A stretch of 20,027 bases of DNA from Didymodactylos carnosus (Eukaryota; Rotifera; Eurotatoria; Philodinida; Philodinidae). Of the stretch, positions 7,899 through 19,736 are shown piece after piece. A model generated the notes under the pieces. That model worked only from the letters and a program-made list of their open reading frames with translations. It did no database searches and was not told where the DNA came from. Made by a program: the position numbers and the translations under genes. The first letter of the stretch is position 1. Each line of letters starts with the position of its first letter. The DNA lies in the NCBI GenBank assembly GCA_905250885.1, contig CAJNOQ010003516.1, forward strand, positions 1-20,027. Direction: 5' to 3'.

Positions 7899-10800
7899 TC
7901 ATAATTTATCATTATTTACATTTTCCATAGTAGTTTGCTGAAGATGCTGTTGATGTAGTTGTTCTTGTTGTTCATCGGTCTGTTGATGACATAGAAGATG
8001 ATCGAGTTCTTTTTTATTGATAACGTTTTCATCACCACAATTATAGATTAGACGTCGACGAGCTAATAACGATGATGATGATGGTCGATTCGTTTGTAAT
8101 TTATTTACCGAGTGAATTCTGTCATCGTTTACATTTGTTTTCATTTTTAATAACGATTCGTCGTTATTATCTGATTGAACATAATCAATCGTTTTCACAT
8201 CTGATGACGATATATCACTATTCTGTGTCGTCGTTTTATCTCGAGAATAAAGTTGCTGGATATTATCATATTCTGGTCTATTCGTATTATCATCTACAGG
8301 AATAAATGTCGATTGACTCGATTGTTTATTTGCAGTGTCGCTCAAACGTTTTGCTTTATTTTTATATGATGATCGCGTATCACTTTGTTGTGCCGTTGTG
8401 GATAGAGGGGAATGTCTCACTAGTATGGTTGGTGTTGACGTTACTATAGCGGATAATGGAGAATCCATCATCGGTGTTTGTTTTTGCTGTTTTTCGTAAC
8501 ATCCGGGATCTAGTAGATCATCTGGACTGAGTAATGTTAATTTCAATGTACCAGTTCTTTTTGAGCGATTTTCATATTGATTGTTTGTATCAGTTGGTAT
8601 AACGTTAGCTTGTACATTTGCTCTTCCACCACCGGTTAAATTCATAGCTGAAAATTGTGATTGTATCGATACAATGGAGCCATCTTTTTTTGCACGATCA
8701 ATCGCTTCTTGACGTTTAAGCGCTTTTTCGCGTCTCAATTGTTCTTTGTAATATTCAGCAAAATTATTAACAATGATTGGGATTGGTAAAGCAATGACTA
8801 AGACCCCACATACACAACAGACGCTACCAATTAGTTTGCCCCAAAACTATGTACATAGAAAAACATTGAAAAGTTAATCAGTCATCAGAGATAATCTTAC
8901 GATTACTGCTCGTAAAGAATGGACTCCAAACCTATTCTACATCCTATTTGTAAGAAGCCTATAGAAAAAGAATCTACAAGACTTACAAAATCTGTCTGAT
9001 TTTTCGAAAGTTTTTCTAGAGGATCTTCTACTTCTGATCCATGTTGGATGAATTGAGAATTTTTACTCTTTGATGAAGAAAGTCTGTAAATCTTAGTTGA
9101 ACTAAATCTATGGGTTCTTTTCCAAAAGCACATATTCCTACCAGATTCAGTATGCTTGATTACATATGTTTCATGCGTTTTTCAAGCTACACCAAGTCAT
9201 CAAGTACAAGTTCGGGGTTTCCAGGAATATCCGATACTACATTCGAATTTTTGAATGCGAAGATCTCGCTTCACTCCATTTTGAAGAGGAAACGTGATAG
9301 AAGCCAAAATATTCGCATTTCAAGTACATAAGTAATGATCGGATTTTTCCAACGATCCTCCGAAAAATCTATTTCGAAAAAAAATTTCAAAATGACTTTT
9401 ATTATGAAAAGACGTGGTTGGATCTTCCCCTTCGATTGGTAAAAACTGCAACTCTCTATCACTGTTAGTTTAAAAGTTTATTTAAACAACATCCGAGTGC
9501 ACCGGTACCGGTATCCATATTGAAAATACCGGTGCGTTTTTACTTGGACTTTTTTCGATTTTTTCATTCGAAATATGATATTTTAGCATCCTGGACACCC
9601 AGAAAGAATCACGGACGCAAAACAAGAGCTTTGTTTGCTTTCTGAACCCAAAATTTTTCTTCTTTTTTCTATCGGCATATGCTCAAAATACACAGCTGAG
9701 TGTTTTTTATGCGTTCTGCCTATCCAGGACGCCAAAATATCTCATTTCAAATGAAAAAATCCAAAAAAGCCCTAGTAAAAAAAAATCGGTATTTTTGGTA
9801 TTCGGTATACCGATACCAGTGCATTCCTATATTTGAGTCCATTCTTTGTTTTTTTACTGACAATAATATGTATATAATTCAACTTACAGATTTTGGATAT
9901 ATATCACCATATCTGAAATAAACAAAAGTTTTCAGTTTGTAAAATACAAAATTAAAATTAAATCTAAACTTACCCGACTGTTGTCATCGTAATACTTGCC
10001 CACCAGAAAGCATGTGGTATAGATCTAAATTGTATTGCATTCGCATCTTTTTCAGCAAAGTATGCTAAACTTGAAAATAACAATATGAAAATGGCTAAAA
10101 ACATTAATAACATCGATAATTCTTTATACGATCGTCTTAGTGTATAGCCTAATGATTGTAATCCAGTGGAATGTCGAGCTAATTTTAATATACGCATAAT
10201 ACGTAATACACGAAATACTTGAACAACTTTTCGAACACTTTTTAAATTTTTTAAATTGCCTGTATCAAGGCTTTCGAGTATTATCGAAATATAAAATGGT
10301 ACGATGGCAATTAAATCTATTGTATTTAATACTCCTTTAAAAAATTTACATTTATCTGGTGCAGCAAATACACGTAGAATATATTCCATTGTAAACCATG
10401 CTATACACAACGTTTCGATAACAAATAAAAATAATGGTTCACGACAGGGTTCATCTTGATTGTGCTGTTCTTTAGCAGCGGCGGCTGCCGCAGCCGCAGC
10501 AGCTGCTGATACTGCATCGGCCGACGCAACATCTTGTGCATCTTCCAGCGTTGATGAAATATTGGCTGCACATCCAATACCTTCAATTGTACTAACGGTC
10601 AAGGTGAACGAAGATAAAACAATAAAAGCGATACTGACAAAGGTAATTATCTAAATTGAGAAAAGTAACATATGTAAGTACTTTCGCAGTAGTGGAAAGC
10701 GTGGTAAACTATAAATTTACACGGACTCTTAGATCTTCGCCATTTTGCTTCTAATCTATCGTGGACTTTTCATGTTGAGTATCGAAAGTAAATTGAAAAA

Positions 10801-13800
10801 ATAGACTCTATTTCATAATTATATACGTCCAACAGAATACAGTTTAGTCCATGTTGCTGCTCTACAGGATATTTATAACAGACGCGAAATTAAATGAGTT
10901 TGGAAAAAAGCGATATTTGAGCTCGATGTGTTTAACTGGCTTTGAAATGAGAGAAATGAGCTCGGTTGTAATAAAATTATATTTTATTTAGATAAATGAG
11001 AGTTTTGAGCTCGGAAATTAATTTATACTCTGACAAGATACAAATGAACTTGATTAGTTTTATTTTTGACGATAAAAAGAGAAAAATGAGCTCGGTAAAT
11101 AATTTATGAACAAAATAAATGCTAGATTACAATAGTTTTCCACTAATATTCCGTTTTTTGTTAAAGAAAATTTAACTTTCTTTGGACGATCTTTTCCCCG
11201 TCTTATCCTAAGTGGCTGGAAACTTTACGATGACCTCACATCATATTTTGAAGACCAGTGGTTATTATCATTACAATTTTGGTAAGGAGATAGTGCAAAT
11301 CTCAGTTTATTTTCTAGTATTTTTCTCGTTGAACTCCATTAATAAAATAAATAATGTAATTCTTTCATAATATAATTCTTGCGTTCATTCATTGAGCTTA
11401 ATAATGATGTGAGGTCATCGTAAAGTTCCACAGCCGCTTGAGATAAGGACGAGAAAAAGATCGGCCAAAAAAAAATTAAATTTTCTTTAACAAAAAACGG
11501 AATATTAGTGGAAAACTATTGTAATCTAGCATTTATTTTGTTCTTAAATTATTTTTTTCTTATTAAATATACTTTACTACTGACAAAATCATTAATTAAT
11601 TTTCATAAATTATTTACCGAGTTCATTTCTCTCATTTTAAAGCTAATTAAACACATCAAGCTCAAATATCGCTTTTTTCCCTAAGTCATTTGTTATTTTA
11701 TCCATTTATAACAGTTTTGTGAAAAATAATGTCAATTATGACTGATGAACTCATTAACAACTCAAATAAACATGTCAAAACTTGAAAGTTACCAGTATCA
11801 AATATATCTTTAGCTGTTAGATGAAACGATAAAGGATACATATACAAGGTTAAATTACTTCGGGATCAAGGGTGGTTATCATTTTCTCAATTAATCTATG
11901 TTAACTAAATATTTATGGTATTCTAAATTATCTATGTTTTAGTTAGAACAAATGTTTGACATGTTAAAAAATACAAGATATAATTTGAGAGGTAACAACA
12001 CGTTACTTCAGAATTCATTTTTTTCTCCCTCAGCTATTATAAGAGTGGAGTACGGGAACATTCTCAGTTAAATATAGGTTAACAAGTGTGAGAAATTTGA
12101 GAAAAAATACTATTCAACAACTTATTTAAAACTCTCTCCTGTTCTCTTCTTTTCTTTTTTAATGGTATTCATTCTTTCTTCTTTTAGATTTTTCATCTAA
12201 AAAGACTACCTCTCAATTGATGTGGTATACTCTTCTGGATAGCGGTTTCAATTTCTGATTAATCAATTACAATGGATTGAAAAGCAGAAAATCAAATAGT
12301 TTTTTTTTTTAAACATAAATGGAGGAGAACACAACTGATCGCTCTTAGACTTCAGAAAATATGAAGGTACTGAAAAAATGTTCATTTTTTGATATTAAAA
12401 CAACTTAGTATTATTGTTACCAGATCAAGTAATAGATTTTATATTTACTCGTGCTGCCGTTGATGTATGTGGATTTTCCATTAGATCCCAAATGCTGAAA
12501 TGAAACAAATTTAAAAATGAAAATTGATACTATTAGATTCATTAATAAAAATTCTATATTGCCTACTTTTTTCTTATACTAGGACAAAATTTATATTTTC
12601 CAATATTATCTTCATCTTTAACTTTTAATAGTTCTAATTCTTTTTTCATTTCTTCTAAAACATGTTCTTTTTTTTGATGATATTTATTTTGACAACATAA
12701 TTCCAAATAATATTCATCAATATCCCAATAAAGTAAATCATCATGAAATGATATGACACATACATCGTCAACTAAGTGTAATTTACCGGTTCGATAAAAA
12801 TTAATAACAGATGTAAATGATCGTGGATGTCGATCAAAAAAATATTCATTATCATTTAAATCATAATCATCACATGATTTCATTATCTCATCATGTGTTA
12901 CGGCTTTAGATAATCTACCTAAACGTGTATTTGGTAAACGATTGAGTGTTCGCCATAAAACTAGAGTTAAAAAAAATAAATAATACTTAAGTTAATTATA
13001 TACGCATAAAAATGTAACAATTTTATTCTTTGATTCTATCATTTTACCTTCGTGTCTTACACCTCCAACATTTAAAATGACTCTATTATTCATTGTTGTA
13101 TGATCATTTGGTTTTATTTCTTGTGTTAGTTGTGATTGAACACGTTTTATACTAGATTGAGATGAACGTTCCGGTTTTTGATTCAATACAATATCATTAC
13201 TAGTTATATTATTCGTTGTTGTTGTTGTTGTCAATTCATTACCGTTGTTATTAATATCTTTTATAAATTTTTCATTCTCTACTATTTTTGTATCTGTCAT
13301 ATCGAAGAGTATATTTGTTAATGGTATTGTTCGTTGGTGATGATGCGGATTTGAAGAAAGTAATAAATTAGAATCTGACATTGGACTATTAACATTCGAT
13401 TTTAACAATGGATTATATTTATTTAAATTATATTGAGATTTATCAATAATAGTGTACGTATTTGACATTGGAGTTGTTACATTATCATATGTTGCTAATG
13501 ATAAATTTAGTTTATTATTATCATCATCTAAACTAAAATCTGCTGATTTTTTTCGATGTATAAAGTCATTATTTGTTCCATTATTATTCTGTTGATGAAA
13601 TACAGTCATTTTTTTTCTGTCATCAATCGTTGATTCTTCTTCTTCACGTATATTTATTACATTTGTTAGTTTTTCTATTTCTTTTATATTTGACATTGTC
13701 ATTGATTGTTGCTGTTGTTGTTCATTTGTGAATAGAACAATTTCATCATTATGGTTTATTTCTGGTGTAGGAGGAAAATAGGATTTTCTATTTTTATTCA

Positions 13801-14105
13801 ATGATAATCCACTACTACTAAAAAATACGGGACATGAAGAACGCCATTGAGAACTTTGTATATTTCTTGTTGATGTTGTTGTTGTTATTGAAGAATAAAA
13901 CCAATCTTTATCTAGTAATAAAGTAAAAAGATTCTATTTTGTTAAACTAGTAATCGTATTACTTTTTACCAGTGCTTTCATTCTCATTATTATGATTATT
14001 ATTATTATTATTATCACTATTAACAAGAGTACTATGGATTGTTGACAAAGAAGATATTATTGAATATATTTTTCTCTTCTTATATCTTGATGAAAGTTTT
14101 CTCTT
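7899..14105 (-). CDS. Voltage-gated potassium channel alpha subunit, Kv2/Shab (KCNB) family
   Basis: Exons in transcript order: 14105-13970, 13911-13048, 12960-12567, 12494-12449, 10650-9974, 9912-9888 and 8846-7899. Introns are GT-AG and phases agree. The product is a delayed-rectifier type plasma-membrane K+ channel subunit that forms tetramers. After a long low-complexity N-terminus comes T1: [36 protein letters not shown] and FYRTGKLH. The zinc motif H-x5-C-x20-CC is intact (HLVDDVC to ELCC), as in non-Shaker Kv families. S1 is [17 protein letters not shown]2 [21 protein letters not shown]3 [19 protein letters not shown]4 is [20 protein letters not shown], with charges spaced as in Kv2. 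Filter TTVGYGD, S6 [14 protein letters not shown] with PIP, then [17 protein letters not shown], a Kv2 hallmark. The C-terminus is Ser/Gln-rich and ends at 7899. The start is unresolved. In-frame options are ATG 13702-13700 (914 residues), ATG 14181-14179 through exon 14181-14161 (1036), or ATG 17006-17004 at the end of a candidate far-upstream exon. Confidence 0.92.
9497..9823. repeat. Old inverted repeat in the Kv2 intron after the pore microexon
   Basis: The left arm (about 9497-9606) and right arm (about 9714-9823) are diverged reverse complements. Both outer ends carry stacked GGTA/CCGGT motifs: left GTGCACCGGTACCGGTATCC; right, reverse-complemented, ATGCACTGGTATCGGTATAC. Inner parts still align, for example ATTTTTTCATTCGAAAT against ATTTTTTCATTTGAAAT. 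No coding content is credible. It sits in the 1041-base intron 8847-9887, so its insertion probably accounts for part of that length. Confidence 0.75.
9888..9912 (-). other. 25-base microexon carrying the K+ selectivity filter YGD
   Basis: On the minus strand TTATTTCAG precedes, and GTAAGT follows, a 25-base exon. Its first base completes the Gly codon begun in the previous exon (GG|A). The rest reads YGDIYPKS, the exact Kv2 sequence context after TTVG. Without it the previous exon (phase 2) cannot join 8846-7899 (phase 0). The intron before it is 61 bases and the one after it 1041 bases. Confidence 0.93.
10891..11692. repeat. Large asymmetric inverted repeat in the Kv2 intron before S1
   Basis: The left arm (about 10891-11246) and right arm (about 11402-11692) are diverged reverse complements, with shared blocks such as AAAAAAGCGATATTTGAGCT, AAAATAAATGCTAGATTACA and ACTTTACGATGACCTCACAT. 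The left arm holds about 120 extra bases between two near-identical copies of GAGAAATGAGCTCGGT (10951 and 11081), and GAGCTCG occurs four times there (10919, 10958, 11007, 11088). The right arm has its own extra AT-rich segment. No coding region or transposase is visible. It lies in the 1798-base intron 10651-12448. Confidence 0.85.
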
Positions 14106-14160
14106 TCATCTAATTTTTCTTTATCTTTGTTGTTATATCGTTGTCGACTATTCTGATTAC

Positions 14161-14181
14161 GATAGAATTATTTCTCTTCAT
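14161..14181 (-). other. Candidate first coding exon of the Kv2 gene (model A)
   Basis: Minus-strand ATG at 14181-14179 opens a 21-base exon (MKRNNSI) followed by GTAATC. Joining it to an acceptor ending at 14106 would give a 55-base intron and correct phase into exon 14105-13970. The acceptor (GATGAAAG) has no pyrimidine tract and a better-looking TTAG lies just upstream, in a frame that hits stops. This is one of three possible starts. Confidence 0.3.
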
Positions 14182-17003
14182 ATACAGTATCGTTGCTATT
14201 TTTGAGAATATTTGGGAGATGATGATAATAGAGAACTGGTAAATAACATTAGTCAAGTTAATACTAATACTCAGTAATAACAACATTAAAATATCTAAAT
14301 GAGAGATGCTTTTATAAATATATCGTTGTTCATTTAAAAAATTTGTATTTATTATCCTACAAGTAAAGAAAAACTATTTAATAATTTAAAGATTAAAATT
14401 TAGTTACAATATATTTTTGCATAATGAGCTAGACAAATAGATAATTTTTCCAAATTATCTTTGAGATTATTTTATTTCTAATATCTAAATTATGGGAGAT
14501 CATTTTTCCTAGATTTCTGTTTGATTTTTATTGACCGAAAATTGAGATTATAGATTTTTTTTTTTTGATTGTTTTTATAAAATATATCTAATAAAAAAAA
14601 TATATTTTGTTTTCACACAATGAACGCTTAAAATTTTATCGAGAAAAGTTGTTTTAAGAATGTGTAGATATTTTACAACATCAAGAGAATCAGTTTATGC
14701 GCACCATTGCGCTTGAATGAGCGAAATCATTCCGGTTACAAAACGATAGATAACGATATAACAAACAACGATCAAGAAGGAGATGGAAAAGAAAAGTCCC
14801 ATTAGTTTAGTGTGTAAGACGAGAAAAAAAAAATATGCTTTTTATAATTGAGTGAGTTTATTGTTCAGACTATAAGCCCAGATTATTCTTTTGGCCATAT
14901 TTTATAAATAGTGCATAGTTGAACACTTTGTTCTTTTTTTCCGATATATTAAAACAAGACTGTTCGATATAACACTTTAAGTTTTTTTGTGTGTCAAAAT
15001 TTCTCTCATTTTCTTAGTCTAGATCGATAAAATAGTACTTGAAATATAAATAATATATTAAAACTGATTTTGTTGTTTCTATTCTTTTTTTCTCTCTCCC
15101 TCTCTCTCTCTTTCTCCCACAATCAATTTATATTCTACATATAATGTGTTTTAGTTCTCTTCTATCTATGTAGAGACTATCCATACATACTCCTACAATC
15201 TATTTTTGACACATACAAATACAAATTAAAGATTATAAGAAAAACCATATTGCCATGTATAAAAAATGATAAATGTTTTTTATTCTCTTTTTTTTCAAAT
15301 AAAAAATATATAAAAATAAACTTTCTTTTATCAATAAGATTAATAAATACCTGTCTGTATAGAGAGCAAAGAGAGAAAATGATGTTGTTATTGTTGTTTG
15401 ACCAATATTGAATAGATACGTGTCTTTCATTATTAAGGTCAAATATTTTTGATATTACAAGGTTATTTGTTATTCAAACATATAAACATTTTATCATAAA
15501 ACAGACGATGGTTATTGTCCACATGTAAGACATAAAAAAAAATGTATTGCTATGTTAATATGCCACACCAGAGAAACGACAATATTCAAAAATAGATCTC
15601 AACTGTTTTTCCGGATATCAAAATTCTCTCTAATATTCTGAACTCAATTCATAGACACATGTGAAAAACAAAAAAAAAGCCAATCAATTTCTCTAATAAA
15701 AATACTAGTAAAAATAAAAAAACTGTCGATAATTTTGATTATGATCACAAAATAAAATTTTCAACAGATTATACTCTAAATTATTCTTTTTCAGTGTTTT
15801 GATGTTTTTTCTCATTTTTATAAAATAAAGAGAAAAGTACTTTTCACATCAATTGTACTATATACATTGTTGATATAACGTTGTTGAGTAAAATTATTTC
15901 TTTATTTATTTACATAATCCTGATCACTTTTCTAATAATAATAAAATAGCACAACTGTTTATGATAGACATTGTAATGTAAACAACAGGACTTTATTATT
16001 AGTGAATAATGAAAAAAGTGGATGTTTTTGTTATTTTGTCTTTTTTTTTATCGATTAAAAAATAAATATTCTTTTAATTACTTACAATTAATTAGTATTT
16101 TATAGATATTAAAGATCTAATTCTTGTCTTTTCCTTTCTTTTTTCTTTCCTTTTTTGTTTTTTTTGCACATTTAGTTTATTTGCTGTATTAACTAGGATC
16201 ACACGCGAATTGAAGATATATAACACGCACTCTCACACAAATACACACACAAAAAAAAAGAAAACTGCCAATTTCATGAGTATGCATAAAGTTTTATTAT
16301 TAGTGATGGTTGTTGCGCGCGACATCCTGCTTGCTATGTATAGCTAGCTCATCTCATCATAATGATGAGTGAATTGCATGGAATAAAGAAAAATGAGAGA
16401 GAGAGAAAAAAAAAAATAGATAAAATAAATCTTCTGTAGTGCTGCTGTGTGACTGACACGTCAAAGAACCATTATTACAGATTGAAAAAGATATCATTTA
16501 AAATGAGAAGAAGAATAGGGAAAAAGCGAGAAAGAGAAATAGAGAGAAAATAATATTTTTATAAAAATGAAAAGGCTTAGATCATATATCAAAATGTGCG
16601 ATTGTATTTGCGTAAATAAAAAAAAAAAATGGGAAAACATCTTTCGTATATTGATTGACACGCAGATGGACATAGAAAAAGATATTTTATCAATGTCGAA
16701 GTGCTGAACAAATTATAAATATCAACAACAAAAAACATACTGTATACTCTCAACGGGTGTCATCAAAATTGATCATATTACAACTGACTAGTGAAAGAGA
16801 AACAGTTAAAGCCTATAGCTAACAAGTTAATCAAGATGAAATAAGGAAGGATTAGGATTTTGATGCAAAAACTTTCTTCTTCTTTTTTTTTTTTTATCGT
16901 AGTAACTCTATAGTTTTTTTTCAACAAATAAAATCATTTCTTTTTCCTAAATATAACAAATAACTGGAAAATAAATGTATCATAATGATTTGTTAAAACT
17001 TAC
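14182..17003. other. AT-rich gene-free stretch upstream of Kv2
   Basis: Homopolymer runs and CT-rich simple sequence (about 15085-15118) dominate, with no exon chain in either direction. The frame at 15233-15442 (minus) is low in information and unrecognised. If the exon candidate at 17004-17100 is real, this is the first intron of the channel gene; otherwise it contains its promoter. Confidence 0.5.
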
Positions 17004-17100
17004 CATAGCTATTGTTTTTAATACTATTAACAATTTACTTTGAATAAATGATAAGATAAATACGATAGAGGTCTGAAGTTGTTGTTTTTTTCGTCTTAAT
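17004..17100 (-). other. Candidate 5' exon of the Kv2 gene ending in an ATG (model B)
   Basis: On the minus strand a strong acceptor (GATTTTTTTTCAG) is followed by 97 bases and then a strong donor, ATAGCTATG|GTAAGT. The exon would be mostly 5' UTR with the start codon as its last three bases. Phase 0 would fit joining to 14105-13970 ([10 protein letters not shown]). No reading-frame evidence supports it beyond the paired splice signals. Confidence 0.35.
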
Positions 17101-17780
17101 CTGAAAAAAAATCAATGGGTTAGAAATATATACAAGAATACATTCAGGTTTGACAAATGACTATGAAATTGAATAGATATCAATCTTGTTGTATATTTTA
17201 TTGAGTTTTTAAATAGAAAATAAAAAAACAGAATATACAGGAAATTAAAATGAAGGTACCATTTAACTCATAGTAAGAACAATTTGTTGAACTTTTTTCC
17301 ACTCATAAATGTCTTACTTCATTATTAGTTGAGTAACTAAAGTGTTTTATGGTGCGCAATTAGAGCAAGAGAGGAAAAAACACTCGAAAAAATGCACATT
17401 CATACCTGAATAATTTAGTATAAAAAAAAGAATTCCTATTGAATGGGTGGTAAGTCATTAACAATGCCAAAAGTTTGTTAATGAATATTTTCTTTTTTAT
17501 CAATTTTTTATGAAAGAAATCTTTGAGTAAAATTCGCATTTGCTTACAAGATGTTCAATTAATTTTAGGATAATAAAATCAATCAACCATAACCAAATTT
17601 CTTCTCTCTTGACTTTAAAAATATTTACTAAGAAAAAAGAGAAAAGTAATGTTATTTTAAGGAAATACAATGTGTATCGATTTATTGTTAGGATAGTTGG
17701 AATAAAAACAACATTACAAATGAAAAAAAAATGGCAAATATTTCTATTTCTTATGTATGTGTGCGTCAAGTAGTAATTTT

Positions 17781-17811
<31 letters not shown>

Positions 17812-19736
17812 ATTCTTTTAATCAAAGAAGAAAACTCATCACATAAGACATTCGCCGCCTTAAAATGATCATCTTCATTTGATATCATAATATTTTTCTT
17901 TGTTCTTGCTATTCTTCTTTTTTTTGGAAATAGAAAACTGAAAACTCGCCTTTTTTATATCACATGGTTCATGATTCTGAACATGAAAAGTGGCATCCAC
18001 TTACTAGAATGATATAGGTACAAATCGTATAGTAGTCGACAATGAGAAAGCAAGATGAAAAATGAGAAAGAATATTGATGTTGATGCTTTGAATTGATGA
18101 GTACGTGAAAGAAATACGAAAAAAAAACAAACGGCAATAGAAATAAATTTTGGTTATACAAAGATTATCCAATTATAATCACAACAGGGCCTACTTAAAT
18201 GATCATTCACATAAAGTCAAATGATATGTTCAAAAAACACTCCCGAAGCCTCAGAAAAAAATTATTATTGTGGAAATTTTTACTTGATTTAATAATAATT
18301 ACATTCAAATCATCTGCATCATTCATTTTTCTTTACTTTTATAGTAGATTAACTGTGGTATAAACTCTGAAAAAAATGGTTTTTCACAGAATCTTAAAAG
18401 TTCTTTATTAAATATGACACCTCAAAAAAGCTCACGTCAATAAAAGAATATGTTTTTTATAAGTCTCATAGAAAATAATTTAAAAAAGAAATCGAATCTT
18501 ATCTATGAAATCTTTTTCGAACAGAAAACCATAGAGATATTAAATCCACTGCCACAAATAAGAGTAGTTAAATATTAAAGGGATGTAAAACTGAATGTGT
18601 CGTTGAGGTAGTGTGTGTACTCGCTCGATATTTGCGCCTCTAACTAAACCCATTTCGTATGAAACTTTTAAAATGGCTTCGAAATAGTTGCAAAAGTCAA
18701 AACCTTTTTTAGAATGTAAGTAACATAATAGTTTCAAAGAAATGTCTATACATGATTTGAAAAGGAGCAACATTTTCTCTCGCATTTCTGTTGGTCTAGG
18801 TCTGAGCGAGCAATTCATTGTTTTTGAAACTAGTCCAAAATGACATTAAGTGCGGAGTCTTCTAGAACGATATGACGGGTAGACACTATCCAATTTAAAA
18901 TGTTATGGCGAACTTTGGAAAACCGATCCAATCCTTCAAAAACTAAAGTGAAAATATAGTTTTTTTCCACAGATATTTAGTCCAAAGTATCCTTTTCAAA
19001 GAAGAATGAAGCAGCGAGATCTTTCCTTTCCATAACTTGGGTGATTTTCTGAGAACCCTATAAATGTTACTCACTAAACTTTGTAAGGATATGCAATCCC
19101 GTATAGATTTCTCTCAAAATTTTATTTCGGAAATAATGTTTTAACTGGTTTTACTTTTAAAAAGATGTATTGGGGCTTCCTCTTTCGACTATTGAGAATT
19201 GCTGACTTCTAGTTTTTTTTGTTAAAAAGTTATTCAGTGAATAGCCATATGCATTTTATGTCAATAGGGATAGTATTCCAGGATGGGTACATAGAATGTC
19301 TATTCACGACGGATGAAAAAGTGACAGACTAGTGCTACTCTATGTATCCATTCAAAACTGATATAGGTGCTATCCGCTATTATTTTTTACTTGCTTGGTA
19401 AATTCGATTTTTTTCCTCGAAAATAAAAGATACACGGTGATAAGAAACACCTTTTTGCTCTAGAAAATACTGCTTACAAGAGCGTCTATGTTATGTGTCT
19501 CTAAACGAGGAAGAATTGAAACGTATTGATTACGGATTTATCTAAAGTTCCTATACATAAATGTTTTATATAAGACTAACGAGGGAACCTCCCGAGGTGT
19601 CCCCTTCCAATTTCAATGATTTGTACATGAATCGATAGATCTCAGTGAGATAGTAAATACCCTAAAAGGATTCGGGTGCATAACTCTGGAAGACCCGGTT
19701 TTATGGAAAACCAGTTTTTCAGAAACTCTAAAAAAT
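17101..19736. other. AT-rich gene-free stretch
   Basis: No recognised gene. Overlapping frames at 17500-17773 and 17955-18172 on one or both strands are low-complexity. A 92-codon minus-strand frame at 18540-18818, beginning with a true ATG, has no recognisable domain and no supporting exon structure. From about 19577 a transposon-like end motif appears (see the findings). Confidence 0.45.
17785..17810. repeat. (TC)13 microsatellite
   Basis: Thirteen uninterrupted TC units follow a T-run. A shorter, interrupted CT-rich tract lies at about 15085-15118. Confidence 0.95.

Noticed and set aside
8903-9331. Two opposite frames in the Kv2 intron, one containing [18 protein letters not shown] and bounded by splice-like CTATAG and GTAAGA
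   Set aside because: Kv2 channels have no insertion at this point, the frame ends in a stop, and flanking exons join perfectly without it. An alternative stop-containing exon is not excluded but has no support.
10460-10654. Plus-strand frame with a long alanine run
   Set aside because: It is the antisense shadow of the alanine tract in the Kv2 S1-S2 exon.
16278-16345. Short plus-strand frame MHKVLLLVMVVARDILLAMY resembling a signal peptide
   Set aside because: It stops at once, has no donor site keeping the frame open, and lies in AT-rich DNA where such frames arise by chance.
18540-18818. 92-codon minus-strand frame starting with a true ATG
   Set aside because: No recognisable domain, no exon partners and no conservation evidence; kept as unassigned rather than called a gene.
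19263-19381. Weak hairpin: AATAGGGATAGTATTCC near 19263 against a partial complement ending at 19381, with matching GTACATAG/CTATGTA words
   Set aside because: Pairing is patchy with several indels; it could be a relic of an old inverted repeat but is not strong enough to annotate.
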